In this document: positions 22,401 through 34,433 of the stretch, in pieces
Numbering within the stretch: the first letter of the stretch is position 1
How the letters are laid out: every line of letters begins with the position of its first letter
NCBI RefSeq assembly: GCF_015706575.1
Contig: NW_024037068.1
Coordinates: 2,852,001-2,916,000 of the forward strand
Length of the DNA: 64,000 nucleotides
DNA from: Patiria miniata
Lineage: Eukaryota > Echinodermata > Asteroidea > Valvatida > Asterinidae
Direction of reading: 5' to 3'
Made by a program: the position numbers and the translations under genes
Notes under the pieces: model-generated
What the model was told of the DNA's origin: nothing
Database searches by the model: none
Seen by the model: the letters and a program-made list of their open reading frames with translations, nothing else

Positions 22401-24997
22401 TTAAATTAAACACACTTACCAGACTGCCATCTTGGTAGCATGGTATTTTCTGCAGGATTGGCTCCATTTTGGAATCTGGTAAACTTTTGATCCATTGCTG
22501 GTTGCAGGCGAAGGTTTCACTAAGGAGGAGCATCAAGTGGTTCTTGTTCTTGGTGTTGCCTTTACTCCATTCTCGTCTTACTTCAGCAAGATGATTCTCA
22601 TAGTCATCAGCAGTCAATGATGAAACGTCTTTCTGCAGCAGATGGACATGTCCCACACGGGGCGCTTTGGCAGAACTCAAGCGTGGATTATCACTCTGCC
22701 TTTTTGGGGGTTGTGTCTTCTTCTTTTCAGCCCATCTTATGTGTCTGATTCGCTGACTCAGACACTTGGTGAAGAACGACTTAAAAAGAAAATACAAATT
22801 ATAGACATACATAAAAAATACAAGGTAAATAGAATAATGGAGACATATTTTTGTAAACAGAATTCAAACAAATTGTTTGCCAAAATAGTAATGGCTTGCC
22901 TTATGGGCTCCCTGCACAAGTACTCATTCAACGGCAAGAAAAAGAGAGTTGGGGCAGACCTAGACGGGTTCCAAGTCCATCTACTGCCTATTTTGAATTA
23001 TTCAAAGTTATTAGGGGCATGGATTAGTCTGGAAGCCCATCGCAAGATAGATTTGTATGTTTTCGCGCACTGACGCCGCCTGACGTTAAAGATGCTGGGC
23101 TAATAGCTTTGGCACATTCTGGAAGTCATGCGTACTTTGCGAGCGAACCAATACAGTATAGTGCGCAAGCGCTGTGTGTCCTGTCCACCGTACTCTATGC
23201 CCTCTTTTGTTTGCGCACGGGGCCCATACTCAAAGGATGGGAAATTTCAAGTGCACTCCAAGGAAAAAACAATGTAGATGGTTGCAAGATTATTCCACAC
23301 CTTATATATTTCAGCACAAGTAGAACATGTATTTTGATGCGGATCGAAACACAAATGATGCAGATCGAAACACAAATCCAAAGGTGCTGAAATACCAAAT
23401 TCCAAGATGTTAAAAAAATAACTTATTGTCCTACAGAGGTGAGAGATTTTTGAGACAATAATTTCACAATGCACAAAGTTACCCCTCCCCCTTCCCATAG
23501 GGAAAGAATGTTGCAGCTTAATTAAGATGCGTGATGTGTGGACCTCATGAAATTTCAGGGTTATCAGAGCCATAGCAACTGCAAATACGCACACGAAATA
23601 GGCAATCCCCTACATGTACATGTATATGCAGTTTCTTTCTGGCATACAGATTTCCTTAGCGTAAATGTTTTGACAGGTGTATGCACTTTTTTTACACATG
23701 GGATGAATATGGCAACCATAAGTCCATGCATAGTAACATACACATTTTGAAGTTTGTATAGAGACATCCATCTTCACAACAATCACCAATTATTACTCCT
23801 TACCCACTCCTTGTCTCCTTCACGTGCAATGCTTGGAAAGGCTGAGAACATCTTTCTTCCAATCATCTGGTACTCTCCTGGGCTGCCTAGTTCCGGATAT
23901 TTGCAAACGTAGAAGTTCGCTGATTCCGAAATTAGTTCCCTCCAAATCCTTGACTCTGTTGCCGATTTGAGGTGGTGTTCTATACGAGGACTGAATGTGG
24001 GAAGTGGGCTCGATGATGTAAGTCGACATGATGTGGGACTAGCCTCACCAGCATTTGATGAGCCTTCAGCAATCGTCACAGCTCGTGCTGGTGATGAGGC
24101 CATGCAAGCAGGGGTAGTGTCTCCAGATCCAGTAGCTGCAGTTCCTGATGATGGAATAGTATCTGCAACTGGAGTATCCTGTGTTGAAGGTTGCCATAGT
24201 TCGCCTTTCTTCAGAAGTAACAATGTGAATTTGAAGCTCATCAATACTGACGCTTCATAGCCTGACTACATGTACTTGATGATATCTGAGGAAAGGTATG
24301 CGCGCAACTTTAGGGTATAATGGTAGCCATTTTGGATCTTTATTATGTCATCATAATCATCCAATCTCTGATATGCAGTAGAAAAAGTTTGTTTAAGCAA
24401 GGACATGTAAGTAGAATCCCCAAAATATACTTTAACGGCAGGTATTAACGATTTATATATATTTGTTTACTTTACATTTGATTTACTCTAATGAAGTGAA
24501 GGAGTAAACTGTCAAGTAACACATGTGGGTGCTACTGACTAATAATCAAACTTATATGCAACAGTATTTATCATCAAGCAAACTTGAATTTTGATTCTGA
24601 TTGGTCGATCCATGCATGGCAACCCTAGTGCGATATTATACAGTGCTGCATGTACGGTCCATATAAATCGCACCCTGCGTATTGCGCTATTCCAAGATGC
24701 GAGTGACATTCCAACTGCATGCGCTAAACTGCTTAAAGGTTCGTATAAAACATGCTAGTTCACACTTTACTGCGCCTCAAGTTTGCTTGTGGAACACAGA
24801 AAATGTAGTGCGTCTGTGTCCCACATACCACTCGGCCGAACACAGACGCACTACATTATTCAGTGTTCCACTCGGACTCGTAAGATAAGTAATAATATTC
24901 ACATACCTTTTTCAATTAACTCCTGGAGACTGTTGGCTGCAATACTCTTTCGTAGTGACCTACATGTATCACTACTCCATACCTTAAAGACGGGCAT
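19455..24997 (-). CDS. CACTA-borne accessory protein: partial CIDE-N-like domain plus SAMD3-like body
   Basis: Six exons join in frame with GT/AG sites: 24997-24907, 24261-23804, 22779-22420, 21253-21143, 20649-20548, 19817-19455. They total 1,485 nt, or 494 residues, with no internal stop. Exons 1-2 read MPVFKVWSSD, RSLRKSIAANSLQELIEK and then FTLLLLKKGELWQP. These resemble the first and last strands of the CIDE-N domain of DFF/CIDE proteins, while the middle strands are missing or in an exon I did not find. A Ser/Thr/Ala-rich linker follows, then the LISESANFYVCKYPELGSPG region and an RRE..LLLSETFACNQQWI helical region. The C-terminal domain has PHLLVLKK and TLIAVYYVFDLDYPKIYSQL. From the second half of exon 2 onward it follows the plan of SAMD3-like proteins. 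Other start exons are possible. An accessory role in transposition is inferred from its place inside the element. Confidence 0.7.
20388..20466. repeat. 79-bp hairpin, intron copy 1
   Basis: GGAACACAGAAAATGTAGTG and its near-complement CACTACATTATTCAGTGTTC flank a short loop. An identical 79-bp copy is at 24791-24869. The flanks (from about 20222 and 24628) are also related, so each is the core of a MITE of about 270 bp inserted in an intron of the accessory gene. Confidence 0.85.
20828..20853. repeat. Homopolymer run of 23 G
   Basis: 23 consecutive G on the plus strand within the intron between exons 4 and 5 of the accessory gene. It could form a quadruplex and may be length-variable or misassembled. 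Confidence 0.9.
24791..24869. repeat. 79-bp hairpin, intron copy 2
   Basis: Identical to the hairpin at 20388-20466. It lies in intron 1 of the accessory gene, about 40 bp from the donor of the CIDE-N-like exon. Confidence 0.85.
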
Positions 24998-25261
24998 ATC
25001 TGTGAATAACTGGCAAAGTTCTGCAATTATGGATATGTGCAAATTATTGAAAAACAGAAATCATTGCAGTTTCAAGTGGACAATATATTTGTATTTTACC
25101 TTTTTTAAAACACTTTTTTTTAACCCTGAAAGAGCTTGAGGATCTGCACCACCCATCCTCAGTGCATTTGTTTCCTATTTTTTTTTTTCTTTTAAGAGAT
25201 GAGCAAACCACGTACCCTCCTACCAAGCCTAATTATAATAGCAAACACTTTTCTTTTAAAG

Positions 25262-25885
25262 TTAGGCCGTGAAATATCATAGTACCAATGAAATTTGTCA
25301 AAACGTGACATTTCAATTCAAGATCATATTATGTGATGCGATCAAGCTAAATGAGTCGTTTGTTGGCAATTGTGATTTTAAAATACAGCCCAAATAGGTC
25401 AGTAGGGGTGGAAATTTCAAAATTGACATTTTAGTAAAGTTGGAAGGCTATGTCGTCGCAGAGCTGCCAAACCGGTGTATCGAACATTTTGCCGATTTGA
25501 GATTTTGTAGTTTTTAAAGGTTGCTCTTTCAAGTATTTATGCCCAAATTCCTAATTCTTGTCTGGATTTTGAGATTCGGAGCCCTGCCTGTGGCGAATCA
25601 GTCAAAATAACAAATCCATAATTTGAGTGACAAATACGGAATTTCGCTGGTTAACCTGCTAAGGTGTGCTTTCAAAGTACCAACGAAAGTTATTCGTCAG
25701 TTTGTTGGATCGCGCGTGCGCTGTATACAGTCCAACTTCAAACGTGAATTACTTGATACAAGGTTTTCGCTTATTCGTCGCTATGTCAGCTCTGCGACGA
25801 TATGTCCTCTTTCATGTCAACTATTTTGTTTCCGAGAAAAACTCAGGATAGGTAGTTAAAATGTGACATTTTTGCCAAAGAGTTA
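25262..25885. mobile_element. Probable MITE with inner inverted repeat
   Basis: TATGTCGTCGCAGAGCTG (25449-25466) is inverted at 25787-25804 with two changes, and GTGACATTT occurs near both outer sides. Outer limits are uncertain. The ORF at 25623-25859 lies in this repeat and has no domain. Confidence 0.5.
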
Positions 25886-26210
25886 ATATCCAATAACCTG
25901 AAAAAAAGCATGTTTTTGTGTTGCTTAATAAACACTTCAATTTTGAATCGTTGATTTCTCTGTTAGATTTCTCTGTTTTCTTCTCAGTTTCTGATCTGCC
26001 TGTGTTCTAAGTCCCAGAACTTCTGAACTGAAGGTTGTGTTCACGTGGGGTTTTCACCAAATACAATCTGAAAAATAGCTCTCTTCAAAAATGAAGGGAA
26101 AAAACCTCAACAATTTGATAAGGGCCAACAAACAACTCCTTCAGCTTGATCGCATTACATTTTTGCTTTAAAAACAAATTTTCATTTGGATATTTTAGAA
26201 TACATGTTTA

Positions 26211-26519
26211 GGCCAAATAAAAAAGTCTCCGGTTTGCACGTCGGCTTTGTTTGATGATGTCTCAAAACTGCCAAACTCACTGGTTTGACTGGAATCCTGC
26301 TGGTGCACAATTTAAACGTGTTTTAAGATCGGGTTACGATCGAGTTCAAGCTTTATGCGGCCTCTCTGGACTCCCATATATTTTGCACTAAATTTAGTCT
26401 GGAACCATTTGCAGGCAGCCGACATTTGAAGAAAAAAAAAGTAAAAAAAAAAAGCTGTGTCGCCGCACCACTTTTGGGGCAAGCTCCATACCAGAAACGG
26501 GAGACTTTTTTGGGGGGCC
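26211..26519. mobile_element. GGCC-type MITE, 309 bp
   Basis: Ends GGCCAAATAAAAAAGTCTCC and inverted GGGAGACTTTTTTGGGGGGCC, flanked by TTA on both sides (26208-26210, 26520-26522). Same family as 12847-13054 and as the MITE broken by P1. Confidence 0.85.
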
Positions 26520-27421
26520 TTATCATGGTTTAAGCAGAAAAAGGTAAACTGGACATTATCACATACAGAAAGAAGCTGAACGAAAGCAAAGCAGGTACTG
26601 CAATCTAATTTGGCAATGCATTCAACTGCGGGGACAAATAGGATTTACAAGCAGAACAAAAGATCTAAAAAAAAAAAAAATACCAACAGGAAGAAACAAT
26701 TAAAGGTGAATTTTACGGGCACTTTAACCACTGCAAATCAGCAACAGGCGTCATCACTCTCAGAACAACCAGGAAAGCAAAAATTACAAGCATTGCCAAA
26801 GCTCCATGTAATCTAATTGCAAAAGTTGCAATAGATGTGGGTTTTTTCAACAACACAATTAAGCAACAACACAATTAAGAAAGAAAAGGACTTGACAAAG
26901 AGGTCATAGAAAAGTGACTGATTTCTACAGAGATAATGAAATATCATGGCAAACATCTGTTATGAAAGACTTTGTAATTATTTGAGGTACATGTAGCGGT
27001 ACTAACCTGACTAAGCAAAGATACAGAAACACTATCTTCTGACAAAAGTCATAAGGAAACACATGGGTGATTCCACCCCGACGTGGACATACATGTATGA
27101 CTCAAAGAATTAATTCGCTCTCAGATATTTTCTTTTTACTTTTTAAAATATTATTCCAAATACATGAAGTTATTCCACACAAAAGTGGACAAGGCTGAAA
27201 AGTGGAAACTGTCTGACATCTTCCAAACTACAAGTACAAGCATCACATGTCAAATGAAAATCTTTCATTTGAGTTGTGTGAAATGAGATGAAATGTAAGT
27301 AATTGTGAAACTGTGGTCAAAGATTTGTTTTTCGGGGGGCTAAAATCACTATTATAAGAAAAGAGTTTCATTATACGCTGCAATTTAACAAACTCAGACT
27401 TTATGACATGTTAAAAAATGT

Positions 27422-28873
27422 ATGAAGAGGAAGTAACGGGAGTGCATAGTGTGAGTAACAGTACATGTACATGTACCTCCCTCTCTGATTTGACCCCAAC
27501 TACTGAGGTTTTTTTTTTATATATCTAGCTATCTGGGTTGAATGAAAGGTTAAACATATGTAACTTGTGTTTTGCAGACTACAGGTTGAGGAGACTACAG
27601 TTTGAGGCAAATTGTGCACAAATTACTTTTTGTAACGTGAGTGACTACCAACAAAACACATGTTTTCAAAAGTGAATGAATGGGCTGAATGTTTCTTTCC
27701 ATGTTTTAGTGCCCCTTACCCCAAACATAAACTCATTTGATTGAAATTATCCCCATATTTTTTGTAATTGATACTCAACACACTAGGCTAGATCAAGATG
27801 TCGACTTGTATGCATTTGACAGCTGTGCAAAATGGTAAGTATGCTGAAGGGACACGTGCCAAAATACATGTATCACTCATTATTATTTTGCTAGTGTTGT
27901 AAAACAAACAACACTACAGCTTTTTGATCATCTCTGATTTGACCCTGAATACTGAGGTAAATTTACCGCATCCCTAGCTGCCACAACCCAATTTTATAAG
28001 GAAAATTCCAGTTCAGAAAGCCACTGTCACAGAAGAAACAGCACTTACTACCACTGTATCACAATAGCATAGTACAGTAATTGTAAGTATTAAGTACCGT
28101 ATCTTCGCAGTCATGGTGACATTTGAAGCACTTTATTCCAAGCAAAAGTGGACAAGGCTGACAAACTGTATACATGTTGAGTGGTGCCACTCAAATAAAA
28201 TATCTGACTTTCACAACACACGATACTTGGTTTGAAATTGATTGTATACAGTTTGTCAGCCTTGTCCACTTTTGCTTGGAATAAAGTGCTTCAAATGTCA
28301 CCATGACTGCATGCCTACAGTACTACACATATAACTTACAATTACTGCACTATTATGCTATTTTTACTTGTGTGCAACTTTAGTTCAAAAACTTGTGTTT
28401 TTGTGGCCAAAATCATGGAATGTCGGTATACATTTTGGCACATTGTTTTGCATGAAAAATGTGAGTGTTTTGTCATGTGAGTTTAAAGCTTTTAAGGCAG
28501 ATAGAGAGAAAGGTACAATAGATGTTTCATTATGTTGCAGTTCAGGAAATAAAGATTTTATCCTGTGCTAGAAACATCATGAAGAGGAAGTAATGTGAAT
28601 GATGTAATGTAAGCGACGGTTCCTCCTTGTAATTAAATGTCACTGGCATCTAAAATACACACTGATTTGATTCAAAATGTGTTTTTATATCTAGCTTCAA
28701 TGTGTGGGTTGAATGAAAGGTAAACAAAAATACTTCTACAGGTGTTGCGGTTTGAGGAGAATTGAAGAAAAAAAATGCAAGAAAATGTTGGTTTTTTTTG
28801 TAACGTGAGTGACAACCAACCGAAACACATCTTTTCAAAAGTGAATGACGTACTGAGTTGAATTTTTCTTTCA
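27422..28873. repeat. Diverged direct duplication, units of about 290 bp
   Basis: Unit 1 (27422-27712) and unit 2 (28578-28873) share GAAGAGGAAGTAA, GGGTTGAATGAAAGGT, TTTTGTAACGTGAGTGAC and TTTTCAAAAGTGAATGA in the same order. They are about 1.15 kb apart in the 5 kb between the two CACTA genes. Confidence 0.7.
28107..28310. mobile_element. Perfect 67-bp inverted repeat (hairpin MITE)
   Basis: Arms 28107-28173 and 28244-28310 match base for base as far as I can read (GCAGTCATGGTGACATTTGA at the outer end, ACAAACTGTATAC at the inner end). They enclose a 70-bp loop. A partial relative lies at about 27175-27210 (AAAAGTGGACAAGGCTGA). There is no ORF. Confidence 0.85.
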
Positions 28874-29042
28874 ATTTTTGAGTACGGTACATGTACATGC
28901 ATGAATTTGATATGATTTAAGTGACCTGGTCTATTCAGCTTGATCAAACACTTTTAAGGCAGCGAGTATAGACTCAGGGCAAATCATGAGTGATGGTGGA
29001 ATTGCCCCTATAATTACTGGCCATGACAATTATGCATGCATC

Positions 29043-31520
29043 TTAAAGCAGTTCACACATGTGTGAATACTTATTAATTACACACTTTTCCCCATCATAA
29101 GCATGTACACTCAGTGGCCACTTAGAAAATAACTGTGAGTATGTGACCCCAACTTGTTCACCAGTAGACCTCAACACATATGCCATGATGTGAGCATCAA
29201 AAGTCTCAGTTTCCATGGTCTCAACTATGAAGATCTTTTCATCATTGATGACTAAGACACTTTCCAACACTGCAAATTTTGGCAAGTCATCTTCATAGGA
29301 AAGGACTAGACAACAGCCTTGTCGGTATTCATGTCCTAGGATGGCAACACCTGTAGTCCTGTAAACCTGAAGGCCTTCATGCAGCTCAATACCAAGAGTG
29401 GCAGCTATTCCATCGACAAGTTGTAGAGTATATTCATTTCTCAAAGTGATGGACTCTCCTTCATTGACAATGTCACCTCTGTACAGAAAACTGCCATTTC
29501 CTTGGCCCATGGAATCAAGTTGCTTGAAACACATGTACTTCTGATGTTTCAGACTGATGCTCAGTGGGAGGTTTTTGTAGCACCTCCATTTCTTGGTTTT
29601 GAAGAAGCCGTGTTTTGCTTCAAAACGCATACACCATTGATGTCTCAAAGGTCCATACTGAAGCATCTGTCTTGGAAGGTGCACACAGTAGTGCATCTTG
29701 GGGGTAATTTTCCCCTTAGGATAGAGAGTAGCAAAGGCTGCATGATGATCATATGTGATCTGAGCAAGTAATGCTGCAGTACTGTGGCTACAATACGGAC
29801 TTGTAGAGAGAAGTGTCATCTGTACCAGTCTTAGGAAATTGACCCATTTGGCTTCTGTCCTGGGTATCTTCGGCGAGATGATATATGGCAAAACACAAAT
29901 GAGAGTCATGGTCGCCGCTGACGTTTGTTTAAGTTTTCCCTCTCCTTTTATGTGGTTCATGTCAAGAACTTCAGGCTTAGCCCCTGCTTCTAGATAAGAA
30001 TAGGGAAAAGAAGCAATTCTAGAGTTCAGCCACTTCAGTGTGAAGTACCTTGAAACTAGGATGAAGTTATGTAGCATGTACTTCAGTTCATGGGGGATTA
30101 TACCTTCCAGAAAGATATGCATCGGGTCATGCACAATACCTGAACACAGCCTGAAATCTGGGAGATCTTGGAGACAACTTTTACCATTAATGCCCCATTG
30201 CTTGCTCCAATATCGCCTTGCAGCTTTCGACAGATTGCCGTCAAGCAAATTACATCTTCTCCTGTGTTCTGCTTCATCCAGAAGGACAAATTCCTTTTCC
30301 AAGAACTTCTGCTTCATCTCCAATTTTTCAGTTTCACAATTCCTGCAAGCCCTACTTGCAAACCCAACACCCTCCTTAAAACCCCCAAGCATCTGTGCTG
30401 CTGGAGTGTCACATGCAGCCAAGACCACCTTTCCTTTAACGTTGATAGGTGCACCATTGACAGTCAACTCAAGACCTCCTGTAGAAAGACTTGTTGCATC
30501 TTTGATGAAGTCACTCAAGAAAACGCTAAGTCCGCATTTTTTGACATCCTTACTCCCTGCTACACCTAAGAGCTGTATGGCATGAAGTTGTGAACGACAC
30601 TCTGGTGGTATGTTTGCCAAGGTATAATAAAACATGCTCAATTTATGTTTCTTGGTGTGAGATCCAATCGGATTTACGATTTCTATGTCGTCTGTGTGGA
30701 AAACGACCTGAAGAGCCTTGGGATTTCTGTGAAAAAATGGATCGGACCTCATGCACAGCCCATCACAAATGTCAAACATATAATCTGGAGGGCTGGTGTG
30801 TGGATTATCAATGTGCTTGTGAATGTCTGCCATGCGCAGTAGGTTAGTTAAACTTTGAGCAAAGGGCACGACATAACCAACGACATCTTTTCTCACTAAA
30901 CTACCCTTACTGGTAACATACTTCTGTCCTATTGTGACACTTTTTGGAGGGATATAGAAGTAATCTTGCTTATATATGGCATCCCTTTTTTTTCGGGTAT
31001 CAATGTCAGCCAAGAAATTATCCACTGGAATTGTATCCATGAAGTCAAGAGGAACACCCCGATCTCTCAGTTCATCTTTAGCCCTCGACTTGAACGATGC
31101 CACATGCTGATCAATCAGTACAGAAACTGATTTAATTACCTCATTCACAGAAGAATGTGTTAAATTGTGTCCACTCTCTAAGGCCAGAGAAAACATAGTG
31201 TTTTGGTGTCTTGTAGCTTCGTCTGCAGTCATCTGTAAAGCCTCATTTACAATTGGTAAACCATCCTCATTTTCGTCACCACTGGAATTACTGTCTTCAG
31301 CAGTGTTGTCCAACACATTAGCATCAATGTGCTTATGTTTTCGACACATGTGAGCTTTAAATGCACCCCAGCTTTTCGTGGAATAAAAACAATTACTCAC
31401 ACTACAAAAAACAATGAAATTGGGATCATGGCGGTGACATCTAACAACATGCCTGATAAACTGACCATAAGACATACTGACATAGCAGCACATGGAACAG
31501 TTAAATTGAGGTGCCTCCAT
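29043..31520 (-). CDS. CACTA/EnSpm transposase, 825 aa
   Basis: Single-exon ORF. The N-terminus has two C2H2-like fingers (C8, C11, H24, H29; C39, C44, H57, H62). The catalytic core has the order expected of the animal EnSpm/CACTA transposase. VFHTDDIEIVNPIGS (D277/D278) comes first. HKLSMFYYTLANIPP is next, then VVLAACDTPAAQMLGG (D371), then an FASRACRNC cysteine pair, and finally HDPMHIFLEGI with E472. I propose D277, D371 and E472 as the DDE residues; this is from spacing and motif context, not alignment. The HDPMHIFLEG block resembles the MH..E block of plant tnp2 transposases. The protein should cut and join element ends in the nucleus. There is no frameshift or stop, so the gene may be active. 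It is transcribed towards the accessory gene. Confidence 0.85.
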   Translation of the reverse strand: MEAPQFNCSMCCYVSMSYGQFIRHVVRCHRHDPNFIVFCSVSNCFYSTKSWGAFKAHMCRKHKHIDANVLDNTAEDSNSSGDENEDGLPIVNEALQMTADEATRHQNTMFSLALESGHNLTHSSVNEVIKSVSVLIDQHVASFKSRAKDELRDRGVPLDFMDTIPVDNFLADIDTRKKRDAIYKQDYFYIPPKSVTIGQKYVTSKGSLVRKDVVGYVVPFAQSLTNLLRMADIHKHIDNPHTSPPDYMFDICDGLCMRSDPFFHRNPKALQVVFHTDDIEIVNPIGSHTKKHKLSMFYYTLANIPPECRSQLHAIQLLGVAGSKDVKKCGLSVFLSDFIKDATSLSTGGLELTVNGAPINVKGKVVLAACDTPAAQMLGGFKEGVGFASRACRNCETEKLEMKQKFLEKEFVLLDEAEHRRRCNLLDGNLSKAARRYWSKQWGINGKSCLQDLPDFRLCSGIVHDPMHIFLEGIIPHELKYMLHNFILVSRYFTLKWLNSRIASFPYSYLEAGAKPEVLDMNHIKGEGKLKQTSAATMTLICVLPYIISPKIPRTEAKWVNFLRLVQMTLLSTSPYCSHSTAALLAQITYDHHAAFATLYPKGKITPKMHYCVHLPRQMLQYGPLRHQWCMRFEAKHGFFKTKKWRCYKNLPLSISLKHQKYMCFKQLDSMGQGNGSFLYRGDIVNEGESITLRNEYTLQLVDGIAATLGIELHEGLQVYRTTGVAILGHEYRQGCCLVLSYEDDLPKFAVLESVLVINDEKIFIVETMETETFDAHIMAYVLRSTGEQVGVTYSQLFSKWPLSVHAYDGEKCVINKYSHMCELL

Positions 31521-32515
31521 CCCTGAAGTTTTAAGTAACGTACCAATAACAGAAAAAGAGGAAAAGAGAAAATAGGTAAGAAAAAAGAGGAAAAGATGAT
31601 ATTTCGTATAATTTTGTACACAGAAAATTAATGAGGAAAAAATGAGGAAAACTACACTAAAAAAAAAGAAAGAATCGGCTTAAAAGAGGAAATTTCACAT
31701 GCCTGTGTGAAGATAATACAAGTATAACAATCTACAGCTAAGAATTTAGGTCCGGCTACATGTAGTAATTATAGCTTAACCTATACAGGCATGTGATATA
31801 ACTACCAATGGGGAAAAAAGAGGAAAACATATTTCCTATAGATGCTTTTGTACACAGAAAGTGAAGAAAAAGAGGAAAATCAAAACCACTAGAAGAAGAA
31901 ATCAGCTTAAAAGAGTAAATTTCACAAGCCTGAATTCCAACACAGCTTGTTCATTTCAGATTGCAGTACCTACATGTACTTAAAAAAAAAGAGCTAACTA
32001 CAGCAATGGGGGAAAAATAGGGGGAAAAAAAGTAATCACAAACTTCAATTAAAGTTATCTACAAATATGTGATTAAGGCACTGCGTTAGTTCCCAAACCG
32101 CAATTTGGGGTTACGTCTGTCCCGTCAACAGGCTTAGATAAAAGCCTGCCGACATCGGTAATGTCTCGACTTTTTCAAGAGACAAGACGCCTCTAAACTT
32201 ATGTAATTGATAATTAAATAGTTTACTGGCACAGTGACAATCAAAATATAGCTTGTTAAAATATAGGTTATACAAAAAAATGTATGCAATAGATTATACG
32301 TGAACAATGACCTCTTACATATTACACTCTCAAGACTATGCGCGCAGCACATCAGCACATCAAACCTGCCCGACGTTTGTGTTGCCAACTGCAAAGGAGA
32401 GAGGCAGAGAACAAGTGTGATATGGTACAGCATTGTAACAAATCTAGCATAATATAACACAGAGACAACATTAATAAGGGATTAAATGTGTGTGCGGGAG
32501 GTATTATAACAATCT
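31521..32515. other. Upstream of the transposase: GAGGAAAA-rich repeats
   Basis: The promoter should lie here. Two related segments at about 31620-31705 and 31850-31935 share AGAGGAAA..., TCGGCTTAAAAGAG-like sequence and TTTCACA.GCCTG. A possible ORF at 32134-32460 (minus) has no recognisable domain. Confidence 0.5.
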
Positions 32516-32606
32516 GTTAAAGACCGGTGTGAGTCTGGATGGGTGATAATTACCCGAGGCAAAGCCGAGGGTAATTATTACCATCCAGACTCCCACCGGT
32601 CTTAAA
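32516..32606. mobile_element. Hairpin MITE
   Basis: Arms GTTAAAGACCGGTGTGAGTC and the inverted GACTCCCACCGGTCTTAA enclose GATAATTACCCGAGGCAAAG, which is itself followed by its complement. Strongly foldable, no ORF. Confidence 0.85.
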
Positions 32607-33319
32607 CACTGACCGAACACATATTTATTCCCATTCATAAATACTTTTTCGGTCGAAAACCCCCAAATCTTTTCTGTCCAAAAAATAAAAACAAGTCAAA
32701 AAGGAGACGTTGCCAACCATTTTGTTCAACGGTTTTACTTCATGTTTTACAAAACACCCCTCTGAATATAATATGGAATGCCCCTCCACAACTCGTTACC
32801 TTATAAGGACATTGGCGTGCGCGTCGCGCGTACTGGGCGATGTCGCGCAAAACGCAGCTGGGCTGGTATAGTGTAAATTTCGAACCATGAAATACTGATT
32901 CACTGCAGGTACTATATTGCGCATGCCTACGTGAAGAATGGGGTCGGTAGAAAAACCGCATTATTGGATTATTTTAAAGGAACTTCTATGATATTTTTTT
33001 TGACAGGGCCGGCCTTGTTTTTTTTAATACCCCCCCCCCCCCGGTTCCACGCCTGCGCACATTTACCGACAACAAAAACGGAACGAATCACAAAAAAGTC
33101 CTAAAAAGGCCTACGATCGGAGCACGCAAGTGTATGTATGAACCTGCAAGAAGAGTTTGAGGCCCATGGATATCCGGATCCATGTAAAATCAAAAAAATT
33201 CTGTAGCCTGTAGGCCTTATCTTACTGTGACTGTGAAAGTAGAAGGCCTAGGCATATGCCGGATCTAGCACAGAGTCTACTCAAATGTGTGGCCATAGAA
33301 TAGGGTAGCCTATCCACCA

Positions 33320-33677
33320 TTATATAACTGACATACAGATCCTAGTCATTTGATTGGTGGAACTCACATCACGTGGCATTCGTTATTGCTCCCATTCATG
33401 CCACGGCTCAAAAAGTACTATCCGCCCATGGGGAATGGGAAATACTATTCAACAGTTAGGATCATGACGCGGTATTTGTGTGCAAATGCATGCTGGTGTG
33501 CGCGTTCAGCGTTGCGCGTAGCGCGTATTGTTCCAAAGAGCCAGCGCTACAGCGTTGGGTTCAAACATTTTCGTGAAGGGGTGGTTTGGAAGAGACAAAT
33601 ACATTTTCCTCCAGGTTTGTATTGAAATAAAAGTTCAAATATATCAAATGACAAGGATCTATATGTCAGTTATATAA
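33320..33677. mobile_element. MITE, 358 bp
   Basis: Terminal inverted repeat TTATATAACTGACATACAGA...CATTTGAT, matched at the right by ATCAAATGA...TATGTCAGTTATATAA. The ORF at 33350-33625 lies inside and shows no domain. Confidence 0.8.
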
Positions 33678-33684
33678 AACAAAT

Positions 33685-33836
33685 ATTGAGTGGCTTTAAA
33701 TTGTGAAATGGGAGGAATATTATCGCTCGGTAAAATCGGAACTTTTCCATTTCACTCGGCTTCGCCTCGTGAAATGGAAAAGTCCAGATTTTACCTTGCG
33801 ATAATATTCCTCCCATTCCACGCTGAGCCACTCAAT
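33685..33836. mobile_element. Hairpin MITE abutting the previous one
   Basis: ATTGAGTGGCTT, AATGGGAGGAATATTATCGC and TTTTCCATTTCAC are all mirrored on the right side, around a TCGGCTTCGCCTC loop. It starts 8 bp after the preceding MITE ends. Confidence 0.85.
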
Positions 33837-34433
33837 TTTTGTATACTAGTACTAGGCTAGCATGACTATCATGACTATAGGCATAGCTTAGGCCTAACGT
33901 AATAGGCCTACATCATTCATGGCGATTAATTAATTTGAATAGACCTAGCATGCCCAGGGCAATGTACTGTAGGCCCTGAGTCATGCTAGCATTTGGCTAG
34001 TTCAGTTGTGAACACAAAGAGAGGGTAAAATGTTTTAATGGAAATATTTTTCGGCTTGAATGTCAATAGCCTACTCAGCATACATGCATATAGTCTAGCC
34101 ATGCTTAAGTTGTACTTGTAAGTTGTACTTTTTGTAGCTGCTACAAAAGTGCTAGCCTATAGGTCGCCCTAGGCCCTATACCTTGCCTACGTCTACGGTC
34201 AGACGTCTAGGGTCTACGTACGTCATGGGGAGTTTTACCATGTGGCCTATATAGTCGTGTTCCCTAACGTGGCGCACTCTGAAGCCTACCCGACTTTCCT
34301 CGTGTAGAGTTGCCAAACCTCTTATTATTATTAATGCTTGCGATTTAACCTCTGTGAACAATTTCAGTTTCATAAAATTTAATCAGAAATTCAAATAGGT
34401 GGTGTCCGAAAAATGGGCACAAATTGGCGGAGT

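Noticed and set aside
30040..30585. 181-codon plus-strand ORF
   Set aside because: Antisense shadow of the 825-aa transposase gene.
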